A stretch of 22,322 bases of DNA from assembly GCA_017521345.1 (NCBI GenBank), contig JAFXCU010000002.1:1-22322 (forward strand). The letters are read 5' to 3'. Positions 1 to 5,500 of this stretch are shown here, one piece after another. This DNA is from Ruminiclostridium sp. (lineage in GTDB: Bacteria; Bacillota_A; Clostridia; Oscillospirales; Oscillospiraceae). The translations under genes were made by a program, and so were the position numbers. Within the stretch, counting starts at the first letter, position 1; every line of letters begins with the position of its first letter. The notes beneath the pieces are model-generated. The model did not search any database. It had not been told where the DNA came from and saw nothing but the letters and a program-made list of their open reading frames with translations.

Positions 1-795
1 ATGTCCGGGGAGGGGATGTACCATCAGGCTGTCCTCTTCTTCTACACCGGAGACCGGGTCATCGGCTCCATGGGCCTCTTCCGTTCCCGGGAGGAGGGGA
101 AGTTCACCGAGGAGGAGCGGGTCCTGCTGGAGTATCTGGGTGCTCTGGTGGAGGCCAACTACCAGACCTACCTCCGCCACAGCGGCGAGGGCCGGTTCCA
201 GGATAACTTCAATCTCTTTTTCCAGGATGTGAAGCAGGGGGCGGTGATCCTGAACCAGGAGATGACCGTCATGCAGTGCAACAAGGCTGCCCGGGAGATC
301 AGCCAGATCTTCCTGGACCAGCACCGGCACAACCAGGGCAGCTTCCTTCAGAACAACTACCAGGGGGACCCCCAGTTCCGGGAGGTCCAGACCATGGTCA
401 ACGACATTGGGGGGCGGCTGAGCATCCAGGGGGGCAGCAGCCAGACCATCACCTCCCTGGCGGGGGACATCGCCATCTACCATACCACCTTCCTGTCCTC
501 CAACGCTGCCGGTCTCATCCAGACCTGGCATCTGATGCTCATCACCTGCCAGACCAAGGAGATGCCCAAGAACATCGACCACCCCTACAACTCCCTGACC
601 CAGCAGGAGCGGCGGATCGTCTACTACCTGGCCTCCGGCATGAAGAACGAGCAGATCGCCGAGGAGCTCCACATCAGCATCTACACCGTCCGCACCCACA
701 TCGCCAACATTTATAAAAAGTTTGAGGTCAACAACAAGGTGGACCTGCTCATGCACCTGCAGCCCATTTTGAAGGACCAGAATACCGCCCAGTAA
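1..795 (+). CDS. GAF/PAS-type sensor with LuxR-family DNA-binding domain (5' truncated by window)
   Basis: This is a cytoplasmic transcription regulator whose N-terminus lies outside the window. Residues about 8-52 look like the second half of a GAF domain (a VIGSMGLFRSRE strand, then FTEEERVLLEYLGALV helix). Residues about 70-102 have a PAS-like opening (VKQGAVILNQEMTVMQCNKA). Residues about 197-256 form a LuxR/FixJ helix-turn-helix: LTQQERRIVYYLASG, then NEQIAEELHISIYTVRTHIANIYKKF. LuxR proteins of this build bind DNA and respond to a small ligand or signal through the N-terminal domains; the signal cannot be read here. There is no phospho-receiver domain in the visible part. An ATG sits exactly at base 1, but the incomplete GAF domain says the real start is upstream. 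The next gene follows after about 15 bases, so the two are probably cotranscribed. Confidence 0.8.
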   Translation: MSGEGMYHQAVLFFYTGDRVIGSMGLFRSREEGKFTEEERVLLEYLGALVEANYQTYLRHSGEGRFQDNFNLFFQDVKQGAVILNQEMTVMQCNKAAREISQIFLDQHRHNQGSFLQNNYQGDPQFREVQTMVNDIGGRLSIQGGSSQTITSLAGDIAIYHTTFLSSNAAGLIQTWHLMLITCQTKEMPKNIDHPYNSLTQQERRIVYYLASGMKNEQIAEELHISIYTVRTHIANIYKKFEVNNKVDLLMHLQPILKDQNTAQ

Positions 796-810
796 GAAGG
801 AGTGAGGACC

Positions 811-1290
811 ATGGAATTTCGTCCCATGCGCAGACACAAGCAGGAGCTGCCACTGGAGACCTGCATCCAGATCCTGAAGAAGGAGCCTCGAGGGGTTCTG
901 TCCGTCCTGGGAGAGGGGGACTATCCCTACGGGATGCCCGTGAACCACTACTACTGCCCGGAGAATGGAAGGATCTATTTCCACACGGCAAAAGCCGGTC
1001 ACCGGTTGGATGCCATTCGTGCCCACGACAAGGTCTCTCTGTGCGTGTACGACCAGGGATACCGCTGGGAAGGGGAGTGGGCCCTGAACATTTCCAGCGT
1101 CATCGTCTTCGGCCGCATCCGGGTGGTGGAAGACCAGGCCCACGCCCTGGAGATGATCCGCGGCCTGGCCCGGAAGTTCACCGACGACGAGGGCTACATC
1201 CAGCATGAGATCGAAACGGCGGCAAAGCATGTCCTGTGTCTGGAGCTTACCCCGGAACATATTACCGGCAAGCTGGTGAATGAGTCGTGA
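811..1290 (+). CDS. Pyridoxamine 5'-phosphate oxidase-family protein (NimA-like flavin-binding)
   Basis: The product is a small (159 aa) split-barrel flavin-binding protein of the PNPOx-like superfamily, close to the 'nitroimidazole resistance NimA' type. Diagnostic segments are the N-terminal RGVLSVLGEGDYPYGMPVNHYY, the FHTAKAGHRLDAI loop typical of FMN-phosphate contacts, KVSLCVYDQG, and the SSVIVFGRIRVVED strand. Family members reduce or bind small cofactors or nitro compounds in the cytoplasm; the substrate here is unknown. I chose ATG 811 because AAGGAG at 797-802 lies 8 bases upstream; an in-frame GTG at 802 would overlap that ribosome binding site. It starts 15 bases after the LuxR-type regulator, which suggests one operon and possible control by that regulator (inference). 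The transcript ends at the hairpin at 1381-1417. Confidence 0.85.
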   Translation: MEFRPMRRHKQELPLETCIQILKKEPRGVLSVLGEGDYPYGMPVNHYYCPENGRIYFHTAKAGHRLDAIRAHDKVSLCVYDQGYRWEGEWALNISSVIVFGRIRVVEDQAHALEMIRGLARKFTDDEGYIQHEIETAAKHVLCLELTPEHITGKLVNES

Positions 1291-1320
1291 GGGGCCGCCC
1301 AGATCTGCAAGGGGTGGCCT

Positions 1321-1345
1321 CTCGGCTCTCCCAAAGGGAGAGGCA
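1321..1345. repeat. Short palindromic CTCTCCC-AAA-GGGAGAG element
   Basis: Seven-base arms at 1326-1332 and 1336-1342 form a hairpin in the 3' non-coding DNA after the NimA-like gene, followed by a G-rich run (1346-1352). From memory, intergenic repeats with the core CTCCCTTTGGGAGAG are scattered in Faecalibacterium and relatives; this looks like a partial copy. No second copy is visible in this window, so the repeat status is inference. Confidence 0.35.
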
Positions 1346-1380
1346 AGGGGGGGAGGATTCCCCCACCTGATATGTAAAAT

Positions 1381-1417
1381 AAAAAAGGAAGGAACCAGGA
1401 CGGTTCCTTCCTTTTTT
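1381..1417. terminator. Bidirectional intrinsic terminator
   Basis: A perfect 16-bp stem (1381-1396 with 1402-1417) has a 5-base loop. It carries A6 on one side and T6 on the other, so it can stop transcription from both directions. It lies between the converging NimA-like gene (ends 1290) and the Ltp-type lipoprotein (stop codon at 1420-1422). Confidence 0.9.
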
Positions 1418-1419
1418 GC

Positions 1420-2268
1420 TCAGTACACTTGGTCTACGCCATAGACTGCCTGGTCGTAGGAAAAGCCCTCATATTCCAGCTGCTCGATCAGCCCCTGACG
1501 GGAAAAGGACATCACGTCCAGGTATTGAGCGGCACATTTGGCAGCCTGGTCGTACCAGTCGGCACCGCAGTGGTCCGCACCATAGACGGCTTCGGAATAG
1601 GAATAACCTTCGTATTCCAGTTGGTCAATGAGACCGGAATAGGAGAAGGCAGACACCCGGAGATAGCTCTTCGCGGTGTCCAGGGCGTTCATCTCGCCAC
1701 GGGTGGCAGAGGGAGTTTGGACGGTGCTCTCCTGGGAAGGGGTTGACTGGGGAACAGAGGCGCTGTCGCTTTCGGAGTAGGAGGGGGTCTCCTCGTCTCT
1801 GCTGTAGACAAGGATGATGTCAGCATCCTCCTTTTCCATCTTTACGAGGGTATCGGGATTCTGGGTGTTCAGACAGACCCAGTATTCACCGGAGTTTGGC
1901 TCGTCATTCACGGAGACCTCTCCGTTTTCATAAGTCATGAACCCGGCGCTTGTTTCGCTGAAGGTGTAGGTCCTATAGTCGTCCTCTGTGAGAGTGATGG
2001 TCCAGGTTCCCTTTTTCACCAGGATCCCTTCCATGCTGGAATACGTTCCATCGTTATTGATGGTCAGGATGTGGGTGTCATACAGGTCTGCCAGGGCAGG
2101 GTTCTGGGAAAGGGGGATGGTCTGGTCATCGCTCTGCACGCCGACCACAGACCAAGAACCTGTCAGAATATCCTCGGAGACTTCTTCCTGGAAGTCAGTG
2201 CCGCCGCAGGCGGAGAAGACAAGGGTGAGTGCGATGGGGAACAGAAATTTTGCTGCCGCTTTGATCAC
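1420..2268 (-). CDS. Lipoprotein with C-terminal Ltp-type repeats
   Basis: This is a predicted surface lipoprotein. It has a hydrophobic signal (IKAAAKFLFPIALTLVF) and a lipobox ending FSAC-GG, so the Cys would be lipidated after cleavage. The middle contains a beta-rich domain with SWSVVGVQ and GTYSSMEGILVKKGTWTITL, reminiscent of lipocalin-like or DUF-type extracytoplasmic domains. A Ser/Thr-rich linker follows. The C-terminus has two copies of an about 45-residue helical repeat, each ending in (L)IxQLEYEGxSYxxAVYGxD, which matches the Ltp / host cell surface-exposed lipoprotein family (PF07553 type). In a Streptococcus phage, Ltp blocks DNA injection, but most clostridial homologues have no tested role. 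I chose GTG at 2268, not ATG at 2286, because AGGAGG (2277-2282 on the complement) is 8 bases from the GTG and would lie inside the longer version. It lies 65 bases downstream of the next lipoprotein gene. Confidence 0.8.
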   Translation of the reverse strand: MIKAAAKFLFPIALTLVFSACGGTDFQEEVSEDILTGSWSVVGVQSDDQTIPLSQNPALADLYDTHILTINNDGTYSSMEGILVKKGTWTITLTEDDYRTYTFSETSAGFMTYENGEVSVNDEPNSGEYWVCLNTQNPDTLVKMEKEDADIILVYSRDEETPSYSESDSASVPQSTPSQESTVQTPSATRGEMNALDTAKSYLRVSAFSYSGLIDQLEYEGYSYSEAVYGADHCGADWYDQAAKCAAQYLDVMSFSRQGLIEQLEYEGFSYDQAVYGVDQVY

Positions 2269-2289
2269 GGTGGTTACCTCCTGCATGAT

Positions 2290-2323
2290 AAACGGAGCAA
2301 GCGCGCAGGGGCTTGCTCCGTTT
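2290..2323 (-). terminator. Hairpin between the two lipoprotein genes
   Basis: A perfect 13-bp stem (2290-2302 with 2311-2323, loop of 8) lies just after the stop codon of the upstream lipoprotein gene. Reading on the minus strand the stem is followed only by a short TTTATC, so it may be a weak or partial terminator, or an mRNA-stabilising 3' end, that lowers expression of the Ltp-type gene. Confidence 0.6.
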
Positions 2324-2333
2324 GGTAAAGGGT

Positions 2334-3218
2334 TTAGTGCTCTTTTACGTCAAATGCATACGTGGTGTCCAGGTCGATGTCGTTATCAGCAAAGGTATAG
2401 GGGATTCTGACGGGATCATCCGGGAGGTTGGGATAGGTGCAGGTGATGTAGCCCTTCTCCACAGTGTAGCTGCCGCTGTTGGAGGTGCCAAAGCTGGTTC
2501 TTACCTCGAAGGTGTTTCCGCTGTAGAATTCGATCTCGTAGCTGGTGTTGTTCACATAGAAGCTCCAGTAGTAGCCGTTCAGATAGCCCTCTGCTCGTGC
2601 GGTGGTCTCGGCATCTGCGGGGCTGCGCATGTCCAGTTCCTCGGCGTAGCCGTTGGGGTCCATAGCGGCGCAGAGTTCTTCGGCGCTGCTGAAGTGCTGG
2701 ATATCGTCGGTGGACAGGGTCAGTTCTGCCATTTCGGGAATGTGGCTGTTGCTCAGAGCGATGCTCTTCCCGGCAGCCAGGTCGCCCTCGGGGACCTTGA
2801 AGGTGGACACGACCTTCAGGGAGGAGCCTACGTAGATGTCCTCCAGATAGGAGCTGTAGTAATAATTGGGGGCAAATTCGCTGGCTTTGGGAAGATGTTC
2901 TGCAGAGTAAGCATTGGCCTCTCCGATGGTCATGCTGGTGGAGGTGCTGGCCAGCTGCAAGTTGGCGTCACCGGCGTTGACCGTGTAGAACAGATAGACC
3001 AGGCGCAGAGGGCTGCCGTCCTCCTCCTGATAGGAATCATCAACACAGATGCCCTCGATCTTGACCGCATCGTTTTCTGCAGCGGTGGTTTCGCTGGACG
3101 TATCTGTAGGTGCTTCGCTGGACGTATCTGCAGGTGCTTCGCTGGAGCTGCCGCCGCAGGCAGTCAGAGACAACGCCATGAGGGCAGCCAGGAACAGAGC
3201 CAGGGTTCTTCGTTTCAT
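2334..3218 (-). CDS. Lipoprotein of unknown function
   Basis: This is a 294-residue predicted surface lipoprotein. The signal peptide MKRRTLALFLAALMALSLTAC ends in an LTAC lipobox with Cys21 as the lipid anchor. A Ser/Ala/Thr/Glu-rich spacer (about residues 22-47) contains repeats of SSEAP(A/T)DT. The mature part begins with a beta-rich domain (VKIEGICVDDSYQEEDGSPLRLVYLFYTV) resembling extracytoplasmic DUF5067/immunoglobulin-like lipoprotein domains. The C-terminal part (FYVNNTSYEIEFYSGNTFEV through GSYTVEKGYITCTYPN) looks like the small beta-barrel 'fit' modules common in clostridial lipoproteins. I do not recognise a function. ATG 3218 is supported by AGGAGG 8 bases upstream. It shares a 121-bp AT-rich divergent control region with an XRE regulator, which is a natural candidate for its control (inference). 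Confidence 0.75.
   Translation of the reverse strand: MKRRTLALFLAALMALSLTACGGSSSEAPADTSSEAPTDTSSETTAAENDAVKIEGICVDDSYQEEDGSPLRLVYLFYTVNAGDANLQLASTSTSMTIGEANAYSAEHLPKASEFAPNYYYSSYLEDIYVGSSLKVVSTFKVPEGDLAAGKSIALSNSHIPEMAELTLSTDDIQHFSSAEELCAAMDPNGYAEELDMRSPADAETTARAEGYLNGYYWSFYVNNTSYEIEFYSGNTFEVRTSFGTSNSGSYTVEKGYITCTYPNLPDDPVRIPYTFADNDIDLDTTYAFDVKEH
3091..3146 (-). repeat. 24-bp tandem repeat in lipoprotein linker
   Basis: Two 24-base units (3091-3114 and 3115-3138, one mismatch) plus part of a third encode the SSEAP(A/T)DT repeats just after the lipidated cysteine. Such in-frame repeats can change in number by slippage and alter the distance between membrane and domain. Confidence 0.8.
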
Positions 3219-3249
3219 TGTAGTATCCTCCTGAATTGATATAAACTAA

Positions 3250-3269
3250 ATAGGCAAAAATTAGCCTAT
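3250..3269. promoter_or_regulatory. Inverted repeat in the divergent lipoprotein/XRE control region
   Basis: Arms ATAGGC (3250-3255) and GCCTAT (3264-3269) flank an 8-bp AT-rich spacer. The site lies in the AT-rich gap between the lipoprotein start (3218) and the XRE start (3340), where a dimeric HTH repressor could act on both genes. Role as operator is inference. Confidence 0.45.
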
Positions 3270-3277
3270 ATAGTTAA

Positions 3278-3306
3278 TTTTAAGATATCATAATTGTCCC
3301 TATAAT
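3278..3306 (+). promoter_or_regulatory. Candidate sigma-A promoter of the XRE gene
   Basis: A perfect -10 TATAAT (3301-3306) lies 34 bases before the start codon. With a 17-base spacer the -35 is a poor TTTTAA (3278-3283), which fits a weak or regulated promoter. Confidence 0.5.
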
Positions 3307-3339
3307 TCAAGTATATATGAAGTATGGGGGCGGTGGAGA

Positions 3340-3675
3340 ATGTTGAACTATTATGAAATTGGCCAAAGGGTCCGGAAATACAGAAAGGCACACCAGCTGT
3401 CCCAGGAGGAACTGGCCGAGCGGGTGGGGATTTCTACCACCCACATGAGCCATATTGAGACAGGAAATACCAAACTGAGCCTGCCGGTTCTGGCGGCCCT
3501 TGCCACGGCTCTGGAGGTAGGGGCGGACGATCTGCTGTTTGAGACCTCCAGAACCTCCCGAGGAGAAGCTGTGGAGGATGTGCTTAGCATCCTGGATGGG
3601 TGTTCGGCTCAGCAGCTCAAGGTGATAAAGGATATTATCACTGCGGCGAAACGGTCAATGGATAAACATATGTAA
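3340..3675 (+). CDS. XRE-family helix-turn-helix regulator
   Basis: This 111-residue cytoplasmic DNA-binding protein has a canonical Cro/C1-type HTH at residues about 6-62: IGQRVRKYRKAHQLSQEELAERVGIS, then THMSHIETGNTKLSLPVLAALATAL. The HTH is followed by a short helical tail (VEDVLSILDGCSAQQLKVIKDII) that is probably the dimerisation part. Such proteins are common single-domain repressors in Oscillospiraceae. The ATG at 3340 has GGTGGAG only 1-3 bases away and GGGGG about 9 bases upstream, so the exact start is slightly uncertain; a TTG one codon later is possible. It is divergent from the lipoprotein genes and may repress itself and them through the inverted repeat at 3250-3269 (inference). 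Confidence 0.85.
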   Translation: MLNYYEIGQRVRKYRKAHQLSQEELAERVGISTTHMSHIETGNTKLSLPVLAALATALEVGADDLLFETSRTSRGEAVEDVLSILDGCSAQQLKVIKDIITAAKRSMDKHM

Positions 3676-3721
3676 AAAACGCTTGCTCTCAGGCATGATT
3701 GCCGTGGGAACAAGCGTTTTT
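3675..3721. terminator. Intrinsic terminator, probably bidirectional
   Basis: An 11-bp outer stem (3675-3685 with 3711-3721, A5/T5 ends) encloses a further short GGCA/TGCC pairing. Its left arm starts at the last base of the XRE stop codon. It separates the converging XRE and AlbA_2 genes. Confidence 0.85.
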
Positions 3722-3744
3722 GTGTGTAAGAATAGGTTGCCAAA

Positions 3745-5127
3745 TTATGCCCGCAGGCGGAAGCCCTTGGGGTCTTCCACGATGAGTTCCTGATCCAGCA
3801 GAGCGTCCAGGGCCGGGCGGACCTCCCAGTGGGACAGGCCCAGGTCCCTGGCGATTTTTCCAGCGTCGGCCACCACCTCGTCGGTGAGGTATTCCACGAT
3901 GAGCTGGCAGGTGATCTCCTCCCGGGAGAAGGCCCGGTGGGGGAGAGGGAGGGACAGGCGGGTGGTCCCGGCCTTGAAGCCCTCCGACAGGACAGGAGAG
4001 GACCAGCCCTGGCGGGCCCAGGTCTTGTAAATACCCTTCAGGCCCAGACCTGTGCCGGAAGCCAGCTTCACCAGGGAAAACAGACTGGTGAGGGTCCGGT
4101 TACGGGGGTCGGCAGAGCCGCCGGTGCGGGCCTGGTCGGGGGTCACACGGAGAAGGCCCGGGTTTTCCACCTGGAGGTTTTCGTCGGTCCGGCGGATGGT
4201 GAGCCCACCTGCCCCAAAGTAGTCTGCGTGGAGGATGGCGTTGAGCACGGCCTCCTTCATGGCGGCGGCCAGGTCGGCCTGCCCTTCCGGGTCCTGGGTC
4301 AGCAGGGCGGAGACGGCGTCCAGCCGGCGGGACACCGCCCGGTAAAAGTCAAAGAGGTTTTCCGGGTTCTCCGGCCGGTGGGTGGCCAGGGAGAAGCCTG
4401 TATCAGCCTCTTCATAGGTGATCTTACAGTGGGGGAAGACCTCCCGGATGGCCCCCCTCCGGCCCAGCAGCAGGAGACCTGCCAGGGTGGGGTGGAGGCT
4501 GCCGTCCTTTCCGTGGCCCAGAGCTCCGGCCTTGGCCAGAAAGTCGTGGTCGGGCAGGAGGTTCCAGGGGTGGTCGGTCTGGCGCATGACCATCAGGAGC
4601 CGGAACCGGCGGAGGGTCTCAGGGGAGAGGGCGTCAGGGGAGCGGCCCTCCAGCACGGCCAGGTCGGCAGGGGCATCCTCCCGGTCCCGGAGCATGGCCC
4701 GGACCTGATCGGCGGAGCAGTGGTAGTCCCCCTCCCCGTCCCGACGGTAGGAGCCGGTGAAGGGGCTGTCCCCCACGTATACCGGCCGCTGGCGGCGGTC
4801 TGCCCGGGGCACATGGAGGACCAGGACCTCCTTGCCGTCAATGGTGTGGATGGCCACATCCTCTGGCCGGAGGATATTGGTGCTCACCTGGCTGGGGTCT
4901 TGGACGGTCTGCCAGATGGTGTCGGCGTAGCCCTGGGCGTCAGGGACTCCGGTGACGGTGAGGTTCTTGTCCCGGGACTCTTCCACCCCCAGAAGGATCA
5001 GCCCGCCGATGGTGTTGGCAAAGGCAGAATAGGTCTCCCAAAGACTGGTGGGGAAGCCCCCGGCGGCCTTCTTGGCCTCAATGCGGTTGTTCTCGTGGTA
5101 GCGCATGATGTTGTTCAGGTCGATCAT
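3745..5127 (-). CDS. AlbA_2 (Schlafen-like) domain and ATPase-like transcriptional regulator
   Basis: This 460-residue protein has three parts. Residues about 12-130 form an AlbA_2/divergent AAA_4 domain (RIEAKKAAGGFPTSLWETYSAFANT-IGGLILLGVEE, the usual E-K...ETxxAFANTxGG pattern). Residues about 250-400 contain the HATPase_c_4-like segment with EAVLNAILHADY and VENPG. A winged-helix C-terminus (GKIARDLGLSHWEVRPALDALLDQELI) follows. Proteins of this architecture (COG2865) are predicted transcription regulators or nucleic-acid-binding factors; some homologues sit in phage-defence islands, but nothing nearby here suggests a defence system. I chose ATG 5127, 24 codons inside the longest frame, because AGGAGG (5136-5141 complement) is 8 bases upstream and a consensus promoter ends just before it. 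It is monocistronic and ends at a shared terminator. Confidence 0.85.
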   Translation of the reverse strand: MIDLNNIMRYHENNRIEAKKAAGGFPTSLWETYSAFANTIGGLILLGVEESRDKNLTVTGVPDAQGYADTIWQTVQDPSQVSTNILRPEDVAIHTIDGKEVLVLHVPRADRRQRPVYVGDSPFTGSYRRDGEGDYHCSADQVRAMLRDREDAPADLAVLEGRSPDALSPETLRRFRLLMVMRQTDHPWNLLPDHDFLAKAGALGHGKDGSLHPTLAGLLLLGRRGAIREVFPHCKITYEEADTGFSLATHRPENPENLFDFYRAVSRRLDAVSALLTQDPEGQADLAAAMKEAVLNAILHADYFGAGGLTIRRTDENLQVENPGLLRVTPDQARTGGSADPRNRTLTSLFSLVKLASGTGLGLKGIYKTWARQGWSSPVLSEGFKAGTTRLSLPLPHRAFSREEITCQLIVEYLTDEVVADAGKIARDLGLSHWEVRPALDALLDQELIVEDPKGFRLRA

Positions 5128-5160
5128 GGGAGGGCCCTCCTGCCGAATGTTCTTACCTAT

Positions 5161-5189
5161 ATTATATGGGGACGCACAGGCACTGTCAA
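5161..5189 (-). promoter_or_regulatory. Consensus sigma-A promoter of the AlbA_2 gene
   Basis: On the minus strand TTGACA (5189-5184) and TATAAT (5166-5161) are separated by exactly 17 bases, a full match to consensus. The predicted transcript has a leader of about 25-30 bases. Confidence 0.9.
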
Positions 5190-5218
5190 AGGAAATCAAA
5201 CTTTTTTGAAAAAAGGTG

Positions 5219-5247
5219 TTGACAAATCGCCCGCCATGCTGTATGAT
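5219..5247 (+). promoter_or_regulatory. Sigma-A promoter of the first tRNA-Val gene
   Basis: TTGACA (5219-5224), a 17-base spacer, and TATGAT (5242-5247) lie about 30 bases before the tRNA. It is back-to-back with the AlbA_2 promoter. Confidence 0.85.
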
Positions 5248-5252
5248 ACAAA

Positions 5253-5354
5253 TCGTTCCGCAGGGAACAGAAGAAATGGACGATTAGCTCAGCTGGTATG
5301 AGCATCCGCTTGACGTGCGGGAGGTCACAGGTTCAAGTCCTGTATCGTCCACCA
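5253..5354 (+). repeat. Long direct repeat, copy 1 (partner 7648-7750)
   Basis: About 102 bases, covering the tRNA-Val gene plus 25 bases of leader, recur at 7648-7750 with one inserted base and one substitution, both in the leader. Similarity fades beyond the leader on the 5' side and beyond CCA on the 3' side, where the terminators differ. Confidence 0.9.
5278..5354 (+). tRNA. tRNA-Val (anticodon GAC), first copy
   Basis: The 77-base gene folds as a complete cloverleaf. The 7-bp acceptor stem is GGACGAT with ATCGTCC. The D stem is GCTC/GAGC. The anticodon stem TCCGC/GCGGG has loop TTGACGT, giving anticodon GAC, which reads GUC/GUU valine. The T arm is ACAGG-TTCAAGT-CCTGT. The CCA end is encoded (5352-5354). 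A short hairpin GTTCC-GCAG-GGAAC (5256-5269 area) sits in the 5' leader. It has its own promoter and terminator. An identical copy lies at 7674-7750. Confidence 0.97.
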
Positions 5355-5383
5355 AAGGCACCGCTTTTGCGGTGCCTTTTTTA
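5355..5383 (+). terminator. Intrinsic terminator of first tRNA-Val
   Basis: A stem AAGGCACCGC (5355-5364) / GCGGTGCCTT (5369-5378) with a TTTT loop runs into a T-tract that ends at 5382. It begins immediately after the encoded CCA. Confidence 0.92.
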
Positions 5384-5428
5384 TTTTCTTAAGTTTTTGT
5401 GAAAAGCCTATGCAGAGGGGAAAAACTC

Positions 5429-5437
5429 TGGTATAAT
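5429..5437 (+). promoter_or_regulatory. Extended -10 promoter of the surface-protein gene
   Basis: TGGTATAAT is a TGnTATAAT extended -10 with a perfect hexamer (5432-5437). No good -35 lies 17 bases upstream, which is usual for extended -10 promoters. It is 63 bases before the ATG at 5501. Confidence 0.7.
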
Positions 5438-5500
5438 ACCATTAGATTATTATGGGTGGGTTTACCCACCCTGACCAATCCCCCAACAGGAGGAACTCAT

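Noticed and set aside
3745..5127. Anti-phage defence system around the AlbA_2 protein
   Set aside because: The domain occurs in some defence islands, but no partner nuclease, helicase or toxin gene is nearby; it is monocistronic.
3829..5301. Long plus-strand frame over the AlbA_2 gene running into the tRNA
   Set aside because: Its end reads through a tRNA gene and it has no RBS; the minus-strand gene has a consensus promoter and recognised domains.
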